NCBI RefSeq assembly: GCF_019393635.1
Contig: NC_057862.1
Span: 676,257,314-676,321,313 of the forward strand
Reading direction: 5' to 3'
DNA from: Dromiciops gliroides
Taxonomy: Eukaryota > Chordata > Mammalia > Microbiotheria > Microbiotheriidae
DNA: 64,000 bases
Positions within the stretch are counted from its first letter, which is position 1; every line of letters starts with the position of its first letter. The position numbers were made by a program, and so were the translations under genes. The notes under the pieces are model-generated. The model worked only from the letters and a program-made list of their open reading frames with translations. It searched no databases and was not told where the DNA came from. Shown here in pieces: positions 58,205-64,000 of the stretch.

Positions 58205-58530
58205 TTAAGTCATAAGATTTAGATCTAGAAAGGACCTCAGAGATCATCTCATTCAACCCCTTCATTTTACTAAGAGGGAAACTTCCCTAGTGAAGAGAAA
58301 AGATTAGACCAAGGTCAAACAGGTTAACATTCAGAAGATCTGGGACAGCTAGGTGCTGCAGTGATTAGAGTGCTGGCCCTGGAGTCAGGAGGACCTGAAT
58401 TCAAATCTGACTTCAGACACTTACTAGCTGTGTGATTCTGGGCAAGTCACTTAACCCCAATTACCTCCCCCAAAAAAAGTATTCAGAAGAATCAGGATTT
58501 GCACCCAGGACCTCTGACTCCAGGTTCTTT
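58205..58530 (-). mobile_element. THER1-type CORE-SINE (minus) with SINE insertions
   Basis: GATCTAGAAAGGACCTCAG, CATCTCATTCAACCCC and, after a SINE, GGATTTGCACCCAGGACC. Confidence 0.65.
58342..58477 (+). mobile_element. WSINE1-like SINE
   Basis: Copy with CATTCAGAAGATC / TATTCAGAAGAATC flanks, inserted into the reverse THER1 element. Confidence 0.88.
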
Positions 58531-58646
58531 CTTTCTTTCTTTCTTTCTTTTTGCGGGGCAATGAGGGTTAAGTGACTTGCCCAGGGTCACACAGCTAGTG
58601 TCAAGTGTCTAAGGCCGGATATCCACTGCACCATCTAGCTGCCCCC
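58526..58646 (-). mobile_element. WSINE1-like SINE, reverse, internally deleted
   Basis: GGCCGGAT jumps to ATCCACTGCACC, losing about 35 bp that normally hold TTTGAACTCAGGTCC. (CTTT)n tail. Flanks CTCCAGGTCTTTC-like. Confidence 0.88.
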
Positions 58647-58994
58647 TCCGGGTCTTTCTATAACAATAAAAGCACCTGGAAGTCACAGCTAATTGATTAT
58701 TGATGTATTGGTGGCATTAGTGGAGCAGGAAACAGGACTGGAAGAACCTGATGTGGGGCATGGGGTCATGTGGGATTCCTGGCAATGAGTTTCTTAGATC
58801 AGCAGCATGATTCTAGATCAATGAGGAGGCAGGGTCTTGGTCATGTGACTGGTGCTAATTAATGCTTTCTCTGCATTCACTTAATGTACTTGCTAAACAG
58901 AGTCATCCCTTGTAGCAAATCATGTGTTCTGGTCCATTGTCACAGCATTTTTATTTGCAGAACCCCTCAGACATGCAGGACAGTTTGAGGATGA

Positions 58995-59125
58995 CCAAGG
59001 AAGTCCATTTTATTGTTGAGGAAACTGGAGGCTTGAGAAGTCATTGGACTTGCCCAAGGTCATACATCCAACCTGGGTTCAGAATCTAGAATCTAGGTCT
59101 CCTGACTCAGGAATCACACATAACT
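58995..59125 (-). mobile_element. THER1-type CORE-SINE fragment, reverse
   Basis: ATTGTTGAGGAAACTGGAGG, GACTTGCCCAAGGTCATAC and TCTAGGTCTCCTGACTC. Confidence 0.55.
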
Positions 59126-59149
59126 GTAAAATCTTAGTGGTATAAAGGA

Positions 59150-59560
59150 CCTAAAACAACCCCTAGTGTGACCATTACCTAAAAAAGAATCCTATGTATA
59201 ACATGTCTGACAAGTGGTCAGCAAGTCAGCTCAAATACTTCCATTGACAGGGAACTCATTACCTCACGAGGCATCCCACTTCACTTTTTGATGGTTCCAA
59301 CCATTACATAGTTTTTCCTCTGACATCAAGTCTAAATATGTCTCTTTGCAGCTTCTGTCCCTGGTTCCTAGTTCTCCCTTCTGGGGACAGACAGGACAAG
59401 GCTCATTCCTCTTCTCTGTGACAAATGTCCAATGCCTCCCCCTTCTCCTCCCTCTTTCTTTCTCAGTAATCAGGCTTCCAGCACCAAGTACTCTATGGGT
59501 GAATCTAGCTAAAGGCCACAAGTGCACTCTTCCTCCAAGGGACAGGAGTGCTTGAGGTCT
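59150..59560. mobile_element. CR1/L3-like LINE remnant
   Basis: CATTGACAGGGAACTCATTACC, TTTTTCCTCTGACATCAAG and GCAGCTTCTGTCCCTGG are ordered motifs of the same ancient repeat as at 47300. Confidence 0.55.
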
Positions 59561-59669
59561 AGACTTTGTCCCTCCCTGAGCTGAAAAGGCAAATGAGTGT
59601 AGAGTTTGGGGTCAAAAGATTTGGGTTCAAGTCTAGCCTCAGCTACATGCTGAATACCAGACTTACTCC

Positions 59670-59900
59670 ATGATGGGGATAGGGACTGAAGCTATGATTT
59701 CATTGGTATAGGGAATTCTGGGAAGAGGAAGCTCCTTCTACCAAGGAAGTCTGCATCTTCTCTGAAATTTCTGGTCTTAAAGATTTGTCTGGGGCACTGA
59801 AATGTAAGTTGACTTGCCCGGGGTCACACAGACTATGTATGAGAGACAGACTTGAACCCAAATCTTCTTGGCCAAGAAGTGGGCTTTCTATCCTACATCT
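59670..59900 (-). mobile_element. Old tRNA-type SINE, reverse
   Basis: GATTTCATTGGTATAGGGAA, CTCCTTCTACCAAGG and TTGACTTGCCCGGGGTCACAC. Confidence 0.6.
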
Positions 59901-60139
59901 AACTATGTGATCCTGGACAAATCACTTCACCTTTCTAAGCCTCAGTTTCCTTACTTGCCCATATAATTCTGCCTATACTTCTCTCCCCTTCCCCCACCCC
60001 ATCTGGGAATCTCGGACACACCTGGGAGCTGGGCTCTGTTTAAGTGAGCTCTTACCTTCTCTTTCTAGGAACCAGGCCTCTACTTCACTCCCCTCCATAC
60101 CTTGTGACCTGGGAGCAGGTTCTCCCACACCCCTTTCCA

Positions 60140-60430
60140 GCTTTTCTTATCCTTTTAGGAATCATCTTCCCCCATTAGAATGTATTATCTGGGGCAGCTA
60201 GATGGCGCAGTGGATAGAGCACCAGCCCTGGATTCAGGAGTACCTGAGTTCAAATCTGGCCTCAGACACTTGACACTTACTAGCTGTGTGACCCTAGGCA
60301 AGTCACTTAACACCAATTGCCTCACTAAAAAAAAAAAAAAAAAAAGAATGTATTATCCTTGGAGGCAGGCACTATCTTGCTTTCCCCAGAACTTAGCATA
60401 TAATGGGGCTTAATATATAGCTCTATTTGC
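60140..60430 (+). mobile_element. L2 LINE 3' end split by a SINE
   Basis: TCCCCCATTAGAATGTA, then after the SINE CTTGGAGGCAGGCACTATC. Confidence 0.6.
60191..60345 (+). mobile_element. WSINE1-like SINE
   Basis: Full copy flanked by exact GAATGTATTATC duplications. Confidence 0.93.
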
Positions 60431-60830
60431 CTATCTATTAATCTATCTGTCCATCCATCTATCTACTTACTTATCTTTGTCAGTCTGTCATCTATCTAAT
60501 TCTCTATTTATTTATCTATCTCTATCACTCCATAATCCATCTACCTATCCATCATCTATTGTGGTTGCTCAGTCATTTCACTGGGATCCAACTCTTCATG
60601 ATTCCATTTGGGGTTTTCTTGGCAAAGATACTGGAGTGGTTTGCCATTTCCTTCTCCAGCTCTTTGACAGATGAGAAAACATCCGTCATCTATATCGTCT
60701 CTCTATCCATCCATCTATCTACCCCTCTCTATTTATTAGTCTATCATCTATTTACCTATCATTTATATCATCTATCTAGCCTCACCTATCTGTTATCTAT
60801 ATCATCTATCTAGCCTCATCTCTAAAAGAG
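60425..60830. repeat. (CTAT/ATCC)n microsatellite split by a SINE
   Basis: CTATCTATT and CCATCCATC units occupy both sides of a reverse SINE fragment at 60558-60684. Confidence 0.85.
60558..60684 (-). mobile_element. SINE fragment with BovB/RTE-like tail, reverse
   Basis: GTGGTTGCTCAGTCATTTC, GGGGTTTTCTTGGCAAAG and TTGCCATTTCCTTCTCC. Only the 3' half is present. Confidence 0.8.
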
Positions 60831-60939
60831 ATAAAAGAACACTTCCACTCTCTACATCCCAAGCTTTTGTGAGACTCCAAAGAAATAATTTATACAAGGC
60901 GTTTTGAGGTTGTAAGTGTCCTCTATTATTATTAGGTCC

Positions 60940-61170
60940 TGACTTCTGATGTGATTGATATAAGTAACTCCCAGTGTGGAAACTCCCACGTACTGACACT
61001 AATCTGCAACTCACCAACAGTGTATAACATTAGAAAGTTCTCTAGCAGCACAGAGGGGTTAAGTGATTTGCCCTTGGTCACACAGTCAGTATATGTCACA
61101 GGCAAGATTTGAGCCAAGGTTTCACCAGATTAGAGGACAATTCTCTATCCATTATACCATGCTGACTTTC
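60940..61170 (-). mobile_element. Old tRNA-type SINE, reverse
   Basis: TGATGTGATTGATATAAGTAAC, GGTTAAGTGATTTGCCC and CTATCCATTATACCATGCTGAC. Confidence 0.6.
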
Positions 61171-61675
61171 CATCCCCTATTTTAATCTCATTATTAGTCC
61201 GTTTGATTCAGCGTGCATTTGTTAAGGGACTACAACGTGCCAAGCTCTGTGGCAGGTGCTGGGTATACAAAGACAATAGTCAAACAATTATGAATGAAAT
61301 GCCCAAGTCCAGTGTCAGAGGCTGAGTAAGGCTGGGTTGGGATGGGCAGGGCTGGGAGCCTGAGTCATTCCCACAGTGCAGAGAGGAAGGAGGAGTTGAC
61401 TAGAGCTGCTGAGGCTGGACGGGGCAAGGGAGGGCAAGAGAGGAAGCAACCCCCTGGGGATTAAAAAGCCCTCTCTAATTCTGGAAGTGGTGAGCTGTGA
61501 AGGGGCCAGCCAATGAGAGCTATGGGAGGCCTCGTTCCCCTTCCCCCAGCCTCCCGCAGGTGTTCAGGGTGAGGAGGGGCCCTGGTCAGGGCCATGACCC
61601 TTACAGCAATGGTGGCTGCCCCTGTCACAGCTAATGGCCTGGATGCACCCGAGCTGTCAGGAGTAGGTTGGGCAG

Positions 61676-62115
61676 GGAAGAAAGAACTGAGGGAGGGAGG
61701 GGCCTGGAGTAAAGTAGAGGAAGGAGGGAAAGGAGGGAAGAGAAAGGGAAAGTGGGAGAGAGGGGTGGGGAGCAGAAGGAAGGGAAGGGAAGATGACAGA
61801 GAAGAAGGAAAAGGAGAAGGCAGAGAAAAGAGAGGAGAGAAGAGAAGGGAGGGGAGGGAAGGAGAGGATAAGAAAGGAGAGGAGTAGAGAGGAGGGGAGG
61901 GGAGAGATGGGGAGGGGAGAGGAAGGGAAGGGAGAGGATGGGAGGGGAGGGAAGGGGAGGGGAGGGGGAGAGATGGGGAGGGGAGAGGAGGGGAGGGGAG
62001 AGGAAGGGAGGGGAGAGGAAGGGAGGGGAGAGAAAGGGAGGGGAGGGAAGGGGAGAGGAGGGGAGGGGACAGGAGAGGAAAAGAAAGGAGAAGAGAGGAG
62101 AAGGCAGAGGAAGAG
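61676..62115. repeat. Long homopurine tract (GGGGA/GAGGA)n
   Basis: About 440 bp of nearly pure A/G on the + strand, most regular at 61870-62090 with GGAGGGGAGAGGAAGG units. Frames reading Gly/Arg/Glu on + or Ser/Leu/Pro on - are artefacts. Confidence 0.95.
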
Positions 62116-62144
62116 ACATGAAATGGAGAGAACAGCATGGTGTG

Positions 62145-62335
62145 GAAGGAGTTGTCTAGATTGGCATCAGAACATTTAGGTTCAAATCCTGGATCTGTTA
62201 CCTGCATGATCTTGGCAAGTCACTTCAGTTCCCTGGTCCTCAGTTTGCTGATCTGTAAAATGGGTGGAAGGGTAGATAGCCACAAAGTTCCCTTCCAGTT
62301 CCAGACCTATAATTCTATGAAAGAAGAGGCAGAGA
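62145..62335 (+). mobile_element. THER1-type CORE-SINE
   Basis: TAGGTTCAAATCCTGG, CTTGGCAAGTCACTTCAG, CAGTTTGCTGATCTGTAA and CCCTTCCAGTTCCAGACC. Confidence 0.75.
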
Positions 62336-62359
62336 TATAAGAAATGACAAGCAGGATAA

Positions 62360-62815
62360 TTTCAGAAAGGCCTAGAAAGACTTGTCTGCACTGATGTATA
62401 GTGAAGTGAACAGAACCAAGAGAACATTGTGCACAGAGATAGCAATAGTTTGATGAAGAACTGTGAATGACTCAACTATTCTCAGCAATACAATGATCCA
62501 AGGCAATCTCAAAGGACTATTGATGAAACATACTATCCACCTCCGAAGAAAGAACTGACATTGATGGAACACAAACTGAAGCAAGCTATTTTTTACTTTC
62601 TTTCATTTGTTTTTTCTTTTATTCATTTTCTTGTGCAAAATGACTAATAGGGTAAAGTTTTGCCTAATTGCACATGCATAACCCATGTCTGATTGCTCAC
62701 TGCCTCAGGGAGGGGGGAGGGGAGAGAGAGAAGGGGGGATATAAAAATTGGAACTCAAAACTATAAATATAAATGTTTATTTTTTAAAATAAAAATATAA
62801 ATGCATGGGTAAAGG
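62360..62815 (+). mobile_element. L1 LINE 3' end, plus strand
   Basis: GTGAAGTGAACAGAACC, CCTCCGAAGAAAGAACTGAC, AAAATGACTAATAGGG, GGGAGGGGGGAGGGGAG and TTGGAACTCAAAAC are the sense 3' tail of the L1 whose reverse copies lie at 20780 and 31585. Confidence 0.75.
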
Positions 62816-62999
62816 TTAGAATAAAAATAAATAAATATAGGAAATAAAGAAGAGGTAGAGAAACCTGGGGTTGGAGTAAGGAAAGAGAAAGGAAAGGTGA
62901 GAGTCAGAGATTTCAGAGGGAGAGGGAGGAGATGGAGGTTGGTCAGGTAAATCCATGGCCAGTGCACATAAAGTTCATATTTGAACTTAAGCTTCACCT

Positions 63000-63545
63000 G
63001 CACCTGGGTTTTCATTTCCTCCAGCCTCCCCTAGAATGTTGCTCTGTCCTTCATCTCCTCTCTTATGCATCTTCAGCCTCTCCATATCCACTGGCTTCCT
63101 CCCATCTAAATATAAATATGCTTAAGTCTCTCCAGTCCTTAAAAAGCCTCCCAAAGTCTTTGTGGTTAAGGTTGAGAAGTTTGTCTACACCTGACGCTTC
63201 CTCCCCCTCACTCCTTATTTTTACCTCAATCTATTGCAATCCAACCTTCTACCCCCACAATGCTCCTGAAACTGCTCTCTCAGAGATCACCCATCCCCAA
63301 ATGCCATGGCCTTTTTTTCAGTCCTTGTCATCTCCTTTGACCTTTCTGAAGGTTACACTGCTGATGCAGTGGATAGAGCACTGGGTCAGGAGTCATGAAT
63401 ATCACTTACATTGATCATAATTTTGTTTCCCCAACAAAACAAAAACATCTTGAGATCAGAGACATTTCATTTTTGTCTTTCTATCCCTGGCTGTTCTCAC
63501 ACTGCCTGGTACACAGTAGGCACTCTATAAATGCTTATTGATTGA
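63000..63545 (+). mobile_element. L2-like LINE 3' fragment with SINE scrap
   Basis: The end (GAGATCAGAGACATTTC, CTGCCTGGTACACAGTAGGC, AAATGCTTATTGATTGATT) is an L2 tail. A SINE scrap (GATGCAGTGGATAGAGCAC) lies at about 63362-63400. The first half is uncertain. It ends about 50 bp before ATP6V1B1 exon 2. Confidence 0.5.
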
Positions 63546-63599
63546 TTAATTTATATGGTTTTTGAGGCCAATTCATCTATCTTCTCTCTTCTTCCTCAG

Positions 63600-63655
63600 C
63601 CTACAGGACTGTGTGCAGTGTCAATGGGCCCTTGGTTGTTCTGGATAATGTAAAG
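63600..63655 (+). CDS. ATP6V1B1: ATP6V1B1 exon 2 (residues 40-58)
   Basis: A pyrimidine-rich tract and acceptor CTTCCTCAG precede the exon. Together with the split Thr codon it encodes TYRTVCSVNGPLVVLDNVK, part of the conserved N-terminal beta-barrel of V-ATPase A/B subunits. Human B1 has DRVK where this has DNVK. The exon is 56 bp with donor AAG|GTAAGG. The next exon (starting FAQYAEIV in the family) is not in the window. Confidence 0.93.
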
Positions 63656-64000
63656 GTAAGGGAGGGAGGGGATAGGGAGTGACCATGAAAGGAGGACTTG
63701 AACCCATGATGTGAAGCAGCTGCTTCCCTCTCTCTCATTCCTGACCCACAATGCATTTCTCCAAACTTTCTCCCCATTCTTCACCCTACCCCCAACATCT
63801 GCTACTTCCTCTACTAAATTCTGCCTCCCTATCTCCCAAATCCACAGAGCCACATTCGTCCCTGACAAACACACAAAATACCTCCCCTCATTCCCAATTT
63901 GTGCCAAGATAACAAGCCATGAAGAATAACTCTCTCATGGTGAATAAGTCACTTATGGTGTAATAGAAAGAGCCCCTGGACTGGAGTGGGGGGAGGGTCA
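63656..64000. other. Start of ATP6V1B1 intron 2
   Basis: Unique pyrimidine-rich sequence with no recognised gene. The last about 45 bp (GTAATAGAAAGAGCCCCTGG) look like the start of a THER1 SINE cut by the window edge. Confidence 0.5.

Larger units (their letters stand above)
43027..64000 (+). other. ATP6V1B1: ATP6V1B1 gene, 5' part (two coding exons in window)
   Basis: Coding exons 43027-43144 and 63600-63655 are separated by a 20.5-kb phase-1 intron, and the gene continues beyond the right edge. The first 58 residues match the V-ATPase B1 (kidney) subunit: AAREHVQAVTRNYITHPRI then TYRTVCSVNGPLVVLD. The family length is about 513 residues, so roughly 11 percent of the protein is present. The start codon lies 2.9 kb downstream of the VAX2 stop on the same strand, which agrees with the mammalian gene order as I know it. 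Confidence 0.93.

Noticed and set aside
23408..60345. tRNA genes, because SINE heads contain A- and B-box-like sequence (GGTTCAAATC-type)
   Set aside because: These are tRNA-derived SINE promoters without a cloverleaf, with the same body and A-rich tail in every copy.
61594..61664. Alternative first coding exon of ATP6V1B1 (ATG at 61594, possible donor GTAGGT near 61663)
   Set aside because: The donor is weak, and splicing there would join in phase 0, while exon 2 needs phase 1 to read RTVCSVNGPLVV. The resulting frame would be wrong.
61461..62207. 248-residue minus-strand open frame rich in Ser, Leu and Pro
   Set aside because: It is the complement of the homopurine repeat. Composition alone explains the lack of stops.

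Overview
This window is vertebrate nuclear DNA from a marsupial. It holds two spliced protein genes in tandem on the + strand: the homeobox gene VAX2 (complete coding sequence, three exons, 4734-40154) and the first two coding exons of ATP6V1B1 (43027-63655, continuing past the right edge). Marsupial origin is inferred from about two dozen copies of a tRNA-derived SINE beginning GGGGCAGCTAGGTGGC, from THER1/MIR-type CORE-SINEs, from L1 3' fragments with a marsupial-type tail, and from SINEs with a BovB/RTE-like tail. I cannot fix the species. The SINE type looks closer to Australian marsupials than to opossum, but that is from memory.

Layout. 1-4440: VAX2 upstream region, almost free of transposons, with several unique AT-motif-rich blocks that could be regulatory. 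4440-5060: CpG island with VAX2 exon 1. 5029-28459: intron 1 (23.4 kb). Its first 4 kb and the 13.1-17.8 kb stretch are transposon-poor and include a second CpG-rich block near 16.3-16.7 kb. The rest is dense in SINE, L1, L2 and microsatellite sequence, plus a solo LTR at 27347-27704. 28460-28647: exon 2. 28648-39656: intron 2, repeat-rich. 39657-40154: exon 3 and stop, then a polyadenylation signal at 40377 and a 92-bp tandem triplication. About 2.9 kb separates the VAX2 stop from the ATP6V1B1 start codon. 43145-63599: ATP6V1B1 intron 1 (20.5 kb), with many nested SINEs, a CR1/L3-like remnant and a 440-bp homopurine tract. 63600-63655: exon 2.

The two genes do not share a pathway. VAX2 is a transcription factor for ventral eye patterning. 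ATP6V1B1 encodes the B1 subunit of the vacuolar proton pump used in acid-secreting cells and the inner ear. Their adjacency is, to my knowledge, the conserved mammalian order. No RNA gene, CRISPR array or other protein-coding gene could be supported. The long open frames over microsatellites and pyrimidine tracts are low-complexity artefacts. I did not find a new biological system. The most informative observations are the transposon-poor zone around the VAX2 promoter, the intronic CpG block, the lineage-specific low-complexity segments in VAX2, a SINE insertion that appears to carry transduced 3' flank, and the tandem triplication just 3' of VAX2.
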